The position numbers were made by a program, and so were the translations under genes. A DNA stretch of 64,000 nt from Flavobacterium sp. 1355 (GTDB lineage: Bacteria > Bacteroidota > Bacteroidia > Flavobacteriales > Flavobacteriaceae), in NCBI RefSeq assembly GCF_017833415.1, contig NZ_JAFICC010000016.1, positions 1-64,000 on the forward strand, written 5' to 3'. The notes beneath the pieces are model-generated. The model saw nothing but the letters and a program-made list of their open reading frames with translations, ran no database searches and was not told the DNA's origin. This document shows, in pieces, positions 23,417 to 32,262 of the stretch; position 1 is the first letter of the stretch; each line of letters opens with the position of its first letter.

Positions 23417-24779
23417 TATTTTTTAAATCGTATTTCTCAATTCTCCTGTACAAAGCAGCTCTTGACAGTCCCAATTCTTCAGCAGTTTTACTAATGTTTC
23501 CGTTATGCTTGAACAACGCTTTTTCGATAGCATTTTTCTCCATTTCAGATAATGGGTTTTCGTCGTTTTCCTGCACTTCTTCAAAATCGAGAATATCCAG
23601 GTTTAATACAGAAATCGTATTGCCATCGGCCAGAATCAGGGCGCGCTCAATCTTATTTTCCATCTCCCGGATGTTTCCTTTCCACGGATATTTTTCTAAA
23701 TATTGCGGTACGTTCTCCTCAAAACGCCATTCCGAAGCTTCGGGACCATGATTGTATTTTATAGCAATCTGCTCTAATATAAAATTAGCCATAGGCACAA
23801 TATCATCTTTTCGTTCCCGGAGTGATGGCAGGCTAATTTCCATTGTATTAATTCGATATAACAAATCTTCGCGAAATGTTTTGTTTTTTACCTCAGCTTT
23901 AATGTCACTGTTTGTTGCCGAAATAATTCTCACATTCAGCGGTCTGGCTTTGCTTTCTCCCAAGCGGGTTACGGTTTTAGTTTGCAGAACATGAAGCAAT
24001 TTTGCCTGCAGATGAAGCGGAATATTTCCGATTTCATCCAAAAAAATAGTCCCTTCAGAAGCCATTTCAAATCTTCCCGGCGTATCTGTTTTGGCATCTG
24101 TAAAAGCTCCTTTTGCATAACCAAAAAGCTCGCTTTCAAACAAGCTGTCACTTAGGGAACCCAAATCTACATGCACAAAAGGCTGTTTTTTTCTTTCTGA
24201 GTTTTGATGAATAAATTCGGCAAAAACATATTTTCCGGTTCCGTTTTCTCCCAAAATCAAAACATTGGCATCGGTTTTGGCTACTTTTTCGGCCATAGAA
24301 TAGGCTTGTTTTATTTTGGCCGAAGCACCTGTAAAATATTTCTTTTCTGATTTTTCTATTTTTTCAGAGCGATTTTTTTTATTGCCTTTGCGGCTTTCAT
24401 CAACAGCTTTGTCAATTATTTCGAGTAATTTTTCGTTATGCCATGGCTTTAAAACATAATCAAAAGCACCAATTTTAATCCCTTCAACTGCGGTTTCGAT
24501 TTTTCCGAAAGCTGTCATTAATATCACAATTGTATTGGGAGAAAGTGTTTTAATTTCTTTTAGCCAGTGAATCCCTTCTCTCCCATCTTCAAAACCAATC
24601 CGGTAGTTCATATCCAGAAGAACCACATTAATCTCATTTTCATTTAAAATAGAAATGATTTTTTTGGGGCTGCCCGTCGTAAAAATGGTCTCAAAATGCT
24701 TTTTGAGAATCATTTTTGCCGAAAAAAGAATTTCTTCCTGATCATCTACGATCAATATCTGGGCTTGTTTCTTTCGCAT
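23412..24779 (-). CDS. sigma-54-dependent NtrC-type response regulator
   Basis: A 455-residue activator. A receiver domain (acidic pocket ILIVDDQEE, phosphoacceptor in VVLLDMNYR, and Lys in YVLKPW) precedes the AAA+ domain, with Walker A GENGTGKYVFAEF and Walker B GTIFLDEIGN. The sigma-54 contact loop reads GAFTDA instead of GAFTGA. A Fis-type helix-turn-helix ends the protein (SKTAEELGLSRAALYRRIEK). The ATG at 24779 (MRKKQAQILIVDD) is preferred over one 17 codons upstream. Its stop codon lies within a family C palindrome. Confidence 0.93.
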   Translation of the reverse strand: MRKKQAQILIVDDQEEILFSAKMILKKHFETIFTTGSPKKIISILNENEINVVLLDMNYRIGFEDGREGIHWLKEIKTLSPNTIVILMTAFGKIETAVEGIKIGAFDYVLKPWHNEKLLEIIDKAVDESRKGNKKNRSEKIEKSEKKYFTGASAKIKQAYSMAEKVAKTDANVLILGENGTGKYVFAEFIHQNSERKKQPFVHVDLGSLSDSLFESELFGYAKGAFTDAKTDTPGRFEMASEGTIFLDEIGNIPLHLQAKLLHVLQTKTVTRLGESKARPLNVRIISATNSDIKAEVKNKTFREDLLYRINTMEISLPSLRERKDDIVPMANFILEQIAIKYNHGPEASEWRFEENVPQYLEKYPWKGNIREMENKIERALILADGNTISVLNLDILDFEEVQENDENPLSEMEKNAIEKALFKHNGNISKTAEELGLSRAALYRRIEKYDLKNT

Positions 24780-24792
24780 AATGTATTTTTTT

Positions 24793-24828
24793 GTTCGATT
24801 CTGAACGGTCAACTGTTCATTTTCGAAC
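24793..24828. promoter_or_regulatory. candidate enhancer (UAS) for the NtrC-type regulator
   Basis: Four alternating half-sites GTTC (24793), GAAC (24803), GTTC (24815) and GAAC (24825) are spaced 10-12 bases apart. The central dyad GAACGGTCAACTGTTC matches GAACnGTnnACnGTTC. Its centre is about 108 bases before the start expected from the sigma-54-like promoter, a normal distance for an NtrC-class enhancer. It also lies just upstream of the regulator's own gene. Confidence 0.6.
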
Positions 24829-24892
24829 ACTGGTTTTTTGGATGGTTTTCAGAGGTTCTTTAAAATCAATGTTTTGCAAATAATAAATTTAA

Positions 24893-24909
24893 TGGCACAG
24901 TATTTACCT
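24893..24909 (+). promoter_or_regulatory. sigma-54-like promoter of the HlyD/ABC operon
   Basis: TGGCACAGTATTTACCT has the -24 GG, exactly ten bases to the -12 pair, and TGGCAC intact. The -12 GC is AC here. It lies 28 bases before the HlyD ATG and next to a sigma-54 activator gene. Confidence 0.65.
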
Positions 24910-24937
24910 ATTGATTATCAGTAAATTATTTAAAAAA

Positions 24938-26185
24938 ATGGACACGGTAATTCCTCGTAAAAATAGAAAATTTAGAAACTTCACAATAGTAATTGGTGTT
25001 TTTTTAGCTTTGGCTGTAATTGTATTTTTTTCATTTAGCACAAAAAAAACTCTTAATGTAAAAGCTCAGGAATTGACTGTTCAAAAAGTGGAAAAAGCTT
25101 TTTTTGAAGATTTTGTAGTCTTTCAGGCGAAAGTAGAGCCTTTGAATGTAATGTTGGTAAATGTAACAGAAGGAGGGTCGGTAAAAGAAATTTTTGTCGA
25201 AAACGGCGCAACTGTTACCAAAGGTCAATCGCTGGCACGTTTGTACAACCCAAATACAGAACTTAATTATCTGACACAGGAAACGGCAATTATTGAACAA
25301 ATTAATAATCTGAATACGGGAAAATTAAACATCAGAAATCAGGAACTAAACCTGACTAAGGATTTTGTGTTGATTGAACATGATTATAACGATGCCAAAC
25401 GCTTGTATGATATGAATTCGAAATTGTATGCCAAAGATGTGATTTCAAAAAATGACTGGAATACTTTTAAGGAAAGCCTGCGTTTTCAGGAAGAGCGAAA
25501 AAGAACAATTCAGCAAAGCATTCAAAAAGAAAAACAAAGTAATCAGGTTCAGATTTCGCAGATTAACCGCTCTATAGAAACCATGGAAAAAAGTTTGGAT
25601 ATTCTTCGAAATAATAAAAAGAATTTCCTGATTACTGCTCCTGAATCGGGAAGATTAACTTCTTTTGAGCCTGTTTTGGGCAAAACATTTCAGGCTGGTG
25701 AAAGTATCGGAAAAATAGATGCTAAAAAAGGGTACAAACTCATTGCAGACGTAGATGAATTTTATCTTGAGAAAATCAGAGAAGGATTAAAAGGTCAGGT
25801 AGAATTTAAGGGCAGTATTCTTGAAGTTTTGGTAACCAAAGTAATTCCGGAAGTTAAAAGCGGGCATTTTACAGTAGAATTAGCTTTTACGTCTAAAGAA
25901 AAAATCATTTTACAGGACGGACTTAGTTTTGGTGTAAAACTGATTTTATCGGAGAAAAATAAAACTTTGGTAGTATCAAAAGGAAGCTTTAATCAGGAAA
26001 CGGCAGGAAAATGGATTTTTGTCGTAAAAGGAAATAAAGCCGAAAGAAGAAACATAAAGCTGGGACGAGAAAACCCGTCTTATTATGAAGTTCTGCAAGG
26101 TCTAAAAGAGGGAGAATCTGTAATCACTTCATCTTATACCGACTATAAAGATATTGAAGAGCTGTCGATTAGTAATTCGCAGTAA
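24938..26185 (+). CDS. HlyD/MacA-type periplasmic adaptor
   Basis: A 415-residue membrane-fusion protein. It has one N-terminal membrane anchor (about residues 17-36), a lipoyl-like strand (GGSVKEIFVENGATVTKGQSL), a long coiled-coil hairpin (about residues 120-215) and barrel domains after. It would link an inner-membrane ABC transporter to an outer-membrane channel. The ATG at 24938 (MDTVIPRKNRK) is chosen because the upstream start at 24911 lies at the expected transcription start. First gene of an operon with ABC ATPase, small peptide and permease genes. Confidence 0.88.
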   Translation: MDTVIPRKNRKFRNFTIVIGVFLALAVIVFFSFSTKKTLNVKAQELTVQKVEKAFFEDFVVFQAKVEPLNVMLVNVTEGGSVKEIFVENGATVTKGQSLARLYNPNTELNYLTQETAIIEQINNLNTGKLNIRNQELNLTKDFVLIEHDYNDAKRLYDMNSKLYAKDVISKNDWNTFKESLRFQEERKRTIQQSIQKEKQSNQVQISQINRSIETMEKSLDILRNNKKNFLITAPESGRLTSFEPVLGKTFQAGESIGKIDAKKGYKLIADVDEFYLEKIREGLKGQVEFKGSILEVLVTKVIPEVKSGHFTVELAFTSKEKIILQDGLSFGVKLILSEKNKTLVVSKGSFNQETAGKWIFVVKGNKAERRNIKLGRENPSYYEVLQGLKEGESVITSSYTDYKDIEELSISNSQ

Positions 26186-26197
26186 TTAAATTAGTTC

Positions 26198-26278
26198 TCC
26201 TGCAAGGTTTTCAAAAACTTGTAGGTATAAAAATAACGTCAAAACAGACTTACAAGGTTTTAAAAACTTTGCAGGACA
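26198..26278. repeat. palindromic element (CCTGCAAGGTTTT arms)
   Basis: TCCTGCAAGGTTTTCAAAAA (26198-26217) and TTTTAAAAACTTTGCAGGA (to 26276) form inverted arms, each itself nearly palindromic. It separates the adaptor and ATPase genes inside one operon. A related hairpin ends leuD at 54946-54974. Confidence 0.65.
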
Positions 26279-26336
26279 AAATAATTAAAATTTCAATCAT
26301 CAATCAAAAAACAATAACATTAAAACCTTAAAGAAT

Positions 26337-27044
26337 ATGATAACCATTCAAAATTTAACCAAAGTTTTTAGAACCGAAGAAGTAGAAACATCAGCTTTAA
26401 GCGGGATTTCTTTAGAGATTAAAAAAGGAGATTTCTTAACCATTATGGGGCCTTCGGGCTGCGGAAAATCAACTTTGCTTAACATAATCGGATTGCTGGA
26501 CAGCGCAACAAACGGAAGTTATAAATTACTGGATCAGGAAATGATAGGCCTTAAGGAAAAAGGAAGATCAAAAGTCCGTAAAGAAAACATTGGGTTTATT
26601 TTTCAAAATTTTAACCTTATTGATGAACTTTCGGTTTATGACAATATCGAGCTGCCTTTACTTTACAACAATGTAAAAGCATCAGACAGAAAACAAAAAA
26701 TCGAGGCGATTGCCGAAAAACTAAATATTTCCCATCGTCTAAAACATTTTCCGCAACAGCTTTCAGGAGGTCAGCAGCAAAGAGTTGCCGTTGCGAGAGC
26801 GTTGGTAAACGATCCTAAAATTATCCTTGCCGATGAGCCAACCGGAAATCTGGACAGTAAAAATGGTAATGAAGTAATGGAGCTTCTAACCGATCTGCAC
26901 GCAAAAGGTGCTACAATCCTGATGGTTACCCATTCTGATTATGATGCTTCTTTTTCGCAGAAAACAATTTATATGAAAGACGGGGTTATATTTTCTGAAA
27001 AACTGAATCAGAGAAATGTTGATGTTTTTATGGACGCTAAATAA
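26337..27044 (+). CDS. ABC transporter ATPase, MacB/LolD type
   Basis: A 235-residue ATPase with Walker A GPSGCGKSTLLNIIG, Q-loop GFIFQNFNLI, signature LSGGQQQRVAVARAL, Walker B IILADEPTGNLDS and H-loop MVTHSDYD. The sequence class is that of ATPases that power FtsX/MacB-type permeases, which move lipoproteins, lipids or peptides mechanically. The partner permease gene lies 134 bases downstream, after a 40-residue ORF. Confidence 0.94.
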   Translation: MITIQNLTKVFRTEEVETSALSGISLEIKKGDFLTIMGPSGCGKSTLLNIIGLLDSATNGSYKLLDQEMIGLKEKGRSKVRKENIGFIFQNFNLIDELSVYDNIELPLLYNNVKASDRKQKIEAIAEKLNISHRLKHFPQQLSGGQQQRVAVARALVNDPKIILADEPTGNLDSKNGNEVMELLTDLHAKGATILMVTHSDYDASFSQKTIYMKDGVIFSEKLNQRNVDVFMDAK

Positions 27045-27051
27045 AATTAAA

Positions 27052-27174
27052 ATGATCAAATTTATTGTAACAGCAATCTTAATCCTGGTGGGGTTTGTTT
27101 GCAAAATGATGACTTTAGAAAATAAAAATACGGTTTCGGTTTCGACGCTGACCGAATTAATTTTAAAAAAATAA
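27052..27174 (+). CDS. 40-residue single-pass membrane peptide in the ABC operon
   Basis: An ATG-started frame of 40 codons fills the space between the ABC ATPase stop (7 bases upstream) and the permease ATG (3 bases downstream). It encodes one hydrophobic helix (IKFIVTAILILVGFVCKMM) and a polar tail ending TELILKK. Its snug fit, with almost no free bases on either side, favours a real gene. It could be a small accessory subunit or a regulator of the permease. I know of no assigned family. Confidence 0.6.
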   Translation: MIKFIVTAILILVGFVCKMMTLENKNTVSVSTLTELILKK

Positions 27175-27177
27175 ACG

Positions 27178-29604
27178 ATGATTTCTAACTGGTTTAAAAT
27201 ATTTATTTATCATTTAAAACAAAATAAACTGTTTTCGTTTTTAAATGTTTTAGGACTAAGCATCGGGATTGCCGGAGTGATTTTTGCCATTTTATATTGG
27301 AACAATGAAAATGCCTACGATCAATGGAATCCTGAAAAAGAGAATGTATATCAAGTTCTTAATGTTATAGGCGGAACCGGAGATACGTGGGCAACAAGTT
27401 CTATCCCTTTTGGCAATACCTGTAAAGCAACAATTCCTGAAATTGAGCAGATTTGCTTTATGAATCTTTGGTATAATGAATCTGTAATTAAATATCAAAA
27501 TAAAAAATTGATAGATAAAAAGATAACGGTATCTGATAATAACTTTTTTGATTTTTTTCCATTTCCGATAATAAAAGGTTCTAAAAAAGATATTCTCAAA
27601 GAGAAAAATAGCGTTGCCATGTCAGAAGAGCAGGCAAAATTACTCTTTAACGATGAAGATCCTATTGGAAAAACGATAACCTATGAAAATAAATCTTATA
27701 CTGTAAAAGGGGTGTACCGTCTTGTAAAACCATCTTCTTTTGAACCTAATTATGTTTTTGGGGGAGTTGTTCGCGAACAGGACCTTAACCAATGGGGGAA
27801 CTTTAATTATGGTTTTATGATTAAAGTCAAAAAGAACAGTGACGTTGCTGTAGTTTTGAAGAAAATGCATCACGTAAATTATGTAAACAGAACTTTAAAA
27901 GATGCTAAAGAAAGTGGTCAGACACCAGAACAATATATCAAAGAAAATGGTGAAATTAAAATTATCTTTGATCAGCTGAAAACGCTACGCCTTCATGGTA
28001 CAAAAGCTTCCGGACAATCGTCTCCTGAAGGCAAAGGAAACTTACAGCTTCTTTATATCATGGCAGGATTATCTGTTTTAATTCTTGTTTTATCATTGGT
28101 AAACTATATTAATTTGGCGACGGCTTCGGCCATAAAACGTGCTAAAGAAGTAGGTGTCCGTAAGATTGTAGGTGCTTCAAAAAAACAGATTATCAATCAG
28201 TTTATTTTTGAAACGGCCATTGTTGTAACCTTGGCTATTGTTTTTGCTTTGGCCATTGTAGAGCTTTCATTGCCTCATTATAATGACTTCTTAAAGAAAA
28301 ATCTGACTTTGAATGGCGGCGAATTTTACCTGCAGCTTATTTTTATATTTGGATTAGTAATCATTCTTGCGGGTATTTTCCCGGCCATTTATATTTCAAA
28401 TTTTGAAACTTTAAAAGTTCTAAAAGGTAATTTTTCCCGAAGTAAAAGCGGAATCTGGATTCGAAACTCGATGTTGATTTTTCAGTTTGGTATTGCCGCT
28501 TTCTTTATCATAGGGGCTTTGATTGTCAACAATCAGGTTAATTATATGATGAATAAGGATCTTGGTTTTAGTGGCGATCAGGTTATCAGAATTCCTTTTA
28601 ATTATCAGGATTACAAAACAAAAGGGCAAAAATACTACACTACAAAACAAGAAATCCTTAAGATATCGGGGGTACAGGATGCTTCTACTTTTGCCGGTAC
28701 TTTTGGAAACAGTACAAACTCCAGCTCTGGTTTAACACATAATGGTGTTTTTGTACAGCCGCGAAATGTTGAAATGGATTTTGGTTTTTTAGAAATGATG
28801 AAAATTAAGATTGTCGAAGGTCGAAATTTGTCACCAAAATTTGCTTCGGACACTATTGACAACTGGCTAATTAATGAGACTCTGGCTAAAAAATTAGGAT
28901 TGAAAAATCCGATTAATACTATAATAAGTTCTGGCTGGGGAAATGAAAAAGGCAATTTAAAATTCAAGGTTGTCGGAATTGTAAAGGATTTTCACATTAC
29001 AGGATTTCAAAATAAAGTACCTCCAATGGTTTTTATTAATATGAAAACTTTAAAATGGAATAATTTTCAGGATCTTTATGTAAAAGTTTCTGCGGATAAT
29101 TTAAGCGAAACTTTGGCCAAACTAAAAACATATTGGGAGAAAAACGTAAATCCCGATTATCCTTTTGATTATGAATTTGTAAATAAAGGATTTGCCAAAA
29201 CGTATCAGGAACAAGTAAAACAAAAAGATTTGTTTTTTATTTTGAATCTGGTTGTAATCATTATTGCCATTTTTGGATTGTTTGCTTTGGCTTCTTTTTC
29301 GATGGAAAGACGATTGAAAGAAATCGCAATCAGAAAAACTTTGGGAGCAGAAACAGACGCATTGCTAAAAGAATTATCAAAACAATATATTATTTTCTGC
29401 CTGATTGGTTTTGCGATTGGAGTTGTTCCGGCGTATATCTTATTGCAGAAATGGCTGGAGAATTTTGCCTTCAGAATTGGAGTTTCGGTAGTTCCGTTTA
29501 CTATTGCGCTTATTTCATTATTGGTTCTGACCCTATTAATTGTTTCGGCAAAAGCCTATCAGGTAACTAAAATAGATATTCTCAAATATTTAAAATATGA
29601 ATAA
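27178..29604 (+). CDS. FtsX/MacB-family ABC permease, fused double form
   Basis: An 808-residue inner-membrane permease. It has an N-terminal helix (about 20-42) and a periplasmic MacB-like domain (about 45-280). Three helices of a first FtsX unit (about 288-400) carry the ASAIKRAKEVGVRKIVGASK motif. After a connecting helix (about 430) comes a second periplasmic domain, then a second FtsX unit with FSMERRLKEIAIRKTLGAET and final helices near 780. It is the two-half fusion common in Bacteroidota. The substrate is unknown. Terminator at 29627-29652. Confidence 0.9.
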   Translation: MISNWFKIFIYHLKQNKLFSFLNVLGLSIGIAGVIFAILYWNNENAYDQWNPEKENVYQVLNVIGGTGDTWATSSIPFGNTCKATIPEIEQICFMNLWYNESVIKYQNKKLIDKKITVSDNNFFDFFPFPIIKGSKKDILKEKNSVAMSEEQAKLLFNDEDPIGKTITYENKSYTVKGVYRLVKPSSFEPNYVFGGVVREQDLNQWGNFNYGFMIKVKKNSDVAVVLKKMHHVNYVNRTLKDAKESGQTPEQYIKENGEIKIIFDQLKTLRLHGTKASGQSSPEGKGNLQLLYIMAGLSVLILVLSLVNYINLATASAIKRAKEVGVRKIVGASKKQIINQFIFETAIVVTLAIVFALAIVELSLPHYNDFLKKNLTLNGGEFYLQLIFIFGLVIILAGIFPAIYISNFETLKVLKGNFSRSKSGIWIRNSMLIFQFGIAAFFIIGALIVNNQVNYMMNKDLGFSGDQVIRIPFNYQDYKTKGQKYYTTKQEILKISGVQDASTFAGTFGNSTNSSSGLTHNGVFVQPRNVEMDFGFLEMMKIKIVEGRNLSPKFASDTIDNWLINETLAKKLGLKNPINTIISSGWGNEKGNLKFKVVGIVKDFHITGFQNKVPPMVFINMKTLKWNNFQDLYVKVSADNLSETLAKLKTYWEKNVNPDYPFDYEFVNKGFAKTYQEQVKQKDLFFILNLVVIIIAIFGLFALASFSMERRLKEIAIRKTLGAETDALLKELSKQYIIFCLIGFAIGVVPAYILLQKWLENFAFRIGVSVVPFTIALISLLVLTLLIVSAKAYQVTKIDILKYLKYE

Positions 29605-29626
29605 CTTGTAGACCATTTTTTTAGAA

Positions 29627-29652
29627 ACCGTCAGCTTTATAAAGCTGACGGT
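29627..29652 (+). terminator. terminator of the HlyD/ABC operon
   Basis: ACCGTCAGCTTT..AAAGCTGACGGT hairpin followed by seven T. Confidence 0.92.
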
Positions 29653-29658
29653 TTTTTT

Positions 29659-30032
29659 ATTTTCAATCCATTCAGATTTCATAGTAACAGAATCAGAGGT
29701 AAAGTAATTTATCAAGGCTTTCGTCTCTTTTGTAACATCCGAAAAAACTCATCTCTCCATCATCATACTAAAGATTATTCATAGTCTGCAAATAGCAGAC
29801 CGTAATTGTTATTAAAATTCATGTGTTTTTTAAATTAAAAAGTTGATTGATTTCTGAAAAGAAAACACACCTAAAAAATTTCAGTATCATTTTGAATAAT
29901 CTCTATATCGACAAATCCAATCTAAAAAGGTCATAATCCGAACATAATCTGTTATCTTTGCAGTCTGAAATCAGTTTAAATAAAAACAGTTTTTTAAATT
30001 AATTTCTTTCATATAGAAATACTACGTTAAAA
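29659..30032. other. 374-base gap before mrp
   Basis: A/T-rich non-coding stretch. It contains a small hairpin GTCTGC-AAATA-GCAGAC near 29787 and, at 29953-29960, TATCTTTG, a likely -7 box for mrp with no clear TTG partner. I see no gene or RNA fold that I recognise. Confidence 0.5.
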
Positions 30033-31163
30033 ATGAAATTAGACAGAAAAGAAATTCTTAAGGCTCTGGAAACAATCACTATAGCCGGAGAAGGAAAAAA
30101 TATGGTTGAAAGTGGTGCTGTTGCCAATGTATTAACTTTTGGAGATGAAGTAGTGGTAGATTTAGTACTTCACACGCCAGCTATGCACATTAAAAAAAGA
30201 GCCGAAGACGATATCAAAAAAACAATTCATGAATTGGTATCACCTGAAGCAAAAATCAAAGTAAATATTAAAGTTGAAACTCCTGAAAAAAACGAAATTA
30301 AAGGCCGTGCAATTCCGGGAATCAAAAATATAATCGCCGTTGCTTCTGGTAAAGGGGGTGTTGGAAAATCTACTGTTACAGCAAATTTGGCTGTTACACT
30401 GGCAAAAATGGGATTTTCTGTTGGAGTTCTTGATGCTGATATTTATGGCCCTTCTATGCCAATTATGTTTGATGTAGAAAATGAAAAGCCAGTTTCGATT
30501 ACTGTTGATGGAAAATCAAAAATGAAGCCTATCGAAAGTTATGAAATCAAAATACTTTCTATCGGATTTTTTACCGCTCCAAGTCAGGCAGTAATATGGA
30601 GAGGCCCAATGGCTGCAAAAGCATTAAACCAAATGATTTTTGATGCAGATTGGGGAGAACTTGATTTTATGTTAATCGACTTACCTCCTGGAACAGGTGA
30701 TATTCACCTTTCTATTATGCAATCACTGCCAATTACAGGAGCTGTAGTGGTTAGTACACCGCAAGCAGTAGCCCTTGCTGATGCTAAAAAAGGAGTAGCC
30801 ATGTTTATGCAGGACAATATCAATGTTCCTGTTTTGGGAATTATAGAAAATATGGCTTACTTTACACCAGAAGAATTGCCTGATAATAAATATTATATCT
30901 TTGGACAGGAAGGTGCCAAAAACCTGGCAGAAGACTTAAATGTTCCTTTTTTAGGAGAAGTACCACTTGTACAATCTATACGTGAAGCAGGAGATTATGG
31001 TCGTCCGGCAGCTTTGCAGACAGCATCTGTAATTGAGACTGTTTTTGAAGAAATCACCAGAAATGTTGTGCAGGAAACAGTAAACAGAAATGATAGTTTA
31101 CCTGCTACCGAAGCCATTAAAATTACAACAATGGCAGGTTGTTCTGCAGTAAAAAAGAATTAG
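30033..31163 (+). CDS. Mrp/ApbC-family Fe-S carrier P-loop ATPase
   Basis: A 376-residue cytoplasmic protein. Residues 1-85 are a MIP18/DUF59 domain. Residues 95-340 are the Mrp NTPase, with a deviant Walker A (VASGKGGVGKSTVTANLA), switch region DADIYGPSMP and MLIDLPPGTGD. Proteins of this type bind and transfer Fe-S clusters. The CxxC often seen near the C-terminus is not found; only a single Cys (MAGCSAVKKN) remains at the end. The NifU-like gene follows, so the two probably work together in cluster delivery. Confidence 0.93.
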   Translation: MKLDRKEILKALETITIAGEGKNMVESGAVANVLTFGDEVVVDLVLHTPAMHIKKRAEDDIKKTIHELVSPEAKIKVNIKVETPEKNEIKGRAIPGIKNIIAVASGKGGVGKSTVTANLAVTLAKMGFSVGVLDADIYGPSMPIMFDVENEKPVSITVDGKSKMKPIESYEIKILSIGFFTAPSQAVIWRGPMAAKALNQMIFDADWGELDFMLIDLPPGTGDIHLSIMQSLPITGAVVVSTPQAVALADAKKGVAMFMQDNINVPVLGIIENMAYFTPEELPDNKYYIFGQEGAKNLAEDLNVPFLGEVPLVQSIREAGDYGRPAALQTASVIETVFEEITRNVVQETVNRNDSLPATEAIKITTMAGCSAVKKN

Positions 31164-31179
31164 ATAATTTAAATAATGA

Positions 31180-31241
31180 GACAATAAGATAATGATTCAG
31201 GATAATTTTAAAAATTATCTTATTGACACATTATCTTATTG
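31180..31241. repeat. palindrome between mrp and the nifU-like gene
   Basis: CAATAAGATAATG (31180-31192) and CATTATCTTATTG (31229-31241) are perfect 13-bp arms around an inner palindrome GATAATTTTAAAAATTATC. It sits inside an apparent operon. Confidence 0.6.
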
Positions 31242-31270
31242 GCACATTGTTTAATTGACACATAAAAATT

Positions 31271-31510
31271 ATGACAACAGAAGAATTAACAAGCAACGTA
31301 TTATTGGCTCTGGATGAGATCAGGCCATTTTTAAATTCTGATGGAGGAGATATTACACTTATTTCTATCGATGATGACAAACATGTCAAAGTTCGTTTAG
31401 AAGGAGCATGCATTAGCTGTAGTGTAAATCAGATGACTCTAAAAGCAGGCGTTGAAACGACAATAAAAAAATATGCTCCGCAAATTGAAACTGTGGTGAA
31501 TATAATGTAA
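31271..31510 (+). CDS. NifU C-terminal-domain Fe-S scaffold
   Basis: A 79-residue NifU-type domain protein. The fold starts EIRPFLNSDGGDITLISID and contains the cluster-binding CxxC in LEGACISCSVNQMTLKAGVE. Such single-domain proteins carry or pass on a [4Fe-4S] cluster. Gene order mrp - nifU-like - exported protein - ferredoxin supports a role in Fe-S handling. Confidence 0.93.
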   Translation: MTTEELTSNVLLALDEIRPFLNSDGGDITLISIDDDKHVKVRLEGACISCSVNQMTLKAGVETTIKKYAPQIETVVNIM

Positions 31511-31724
31511 TCTGAGAAAAAATTGTAGATTTTACCCTGGCCTCAATTAATAGGAATAATAGGCCTTAAGGCTTTTTGTTTTGGAAAAATTCAAAAATTA
31601 TTTATAAAAAAGCTTATAATTGCGATTTTAACAAAAAATAATACAAAGATTTAAGAGTTTTTGTTGATGGATTGACACTTATTTAACTTAAATTTGTGAC
31701 CAAACCCCTTAATCTTAAAAACTT

Positions 31725-32204
31725 ATGAAAAACTTTTACACTTTATTTTTATTATTATTTTTTGCTGCAGTAAATGCACAAGGACCTAAAACTGTGATAG
31801 TAGACAAAGCCTGGCTGAATGAATCTGAAGAATGGTCAGATTTTACATATGCTGGTCAAATTGTATTTTCTACAAATCCAAATGCAGAAGAAGGGACTTT
31901 AAGAATCGGTAATTACGATTTTTTATATGATTTTTGTGAAGGAAAAGCCAAATTTGCCAATAAAGCAACTTACAGTGCTGCAGAATTTTCTCACCCGAGA
32001 AAGTTATCTGTAACAACAGACAAACAAGGTGTTGTAAATACTACTTACGAAGGTACGTTGGTATTTCAGGCCGATAAAGATTATTATTCTGTAATTGCAG
32101 TAGTGACCTTATTAGAAAAAAGTGGTAGCATCCTTGGTGTAAAAATGCATTTAAAAGACAATAACAGAAGAGAATATGCTTTTAGCTTAAAACCTAATAG
32201 TTAA
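31725..32204 (+). CDS. exported hypothetical protein
   Basis: A 159-residue protein with a signal peptide (FYTLFLLLFFAAVNAQ) cleaved after Ala. The mature part is beta-rich with aromatic and acidic residues, including DFLYDFCEGKAKF with its one Cys. No family is recognised. TAAATTTG at 31689-31696, with a TTG 22 bases upstream, is a plausible own promoter. It separates the NifU-like and ferredoxin genes. Confidence 0.7.
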   Translation: MKNFYTLFLLLFFAAVNAQGPKTVIVDKAWLNESEEWSDFTYAGQIVFSTNPNAEEGTLRIGNYDFLYDFCEGKAKFANKATYSAAEFSHPRKLSVTTDKQGVVNTTYEGTLVFQADKDYYSVIAVVTLLEKSGSILGVKMHLKDNNRREYAFSLKPNS

Positions 32205-32262
32205 ATAAAATTATGAGGGTTTGATCACGTTTTCAGATCCTGGAAAATTCCAACTAATAAAA

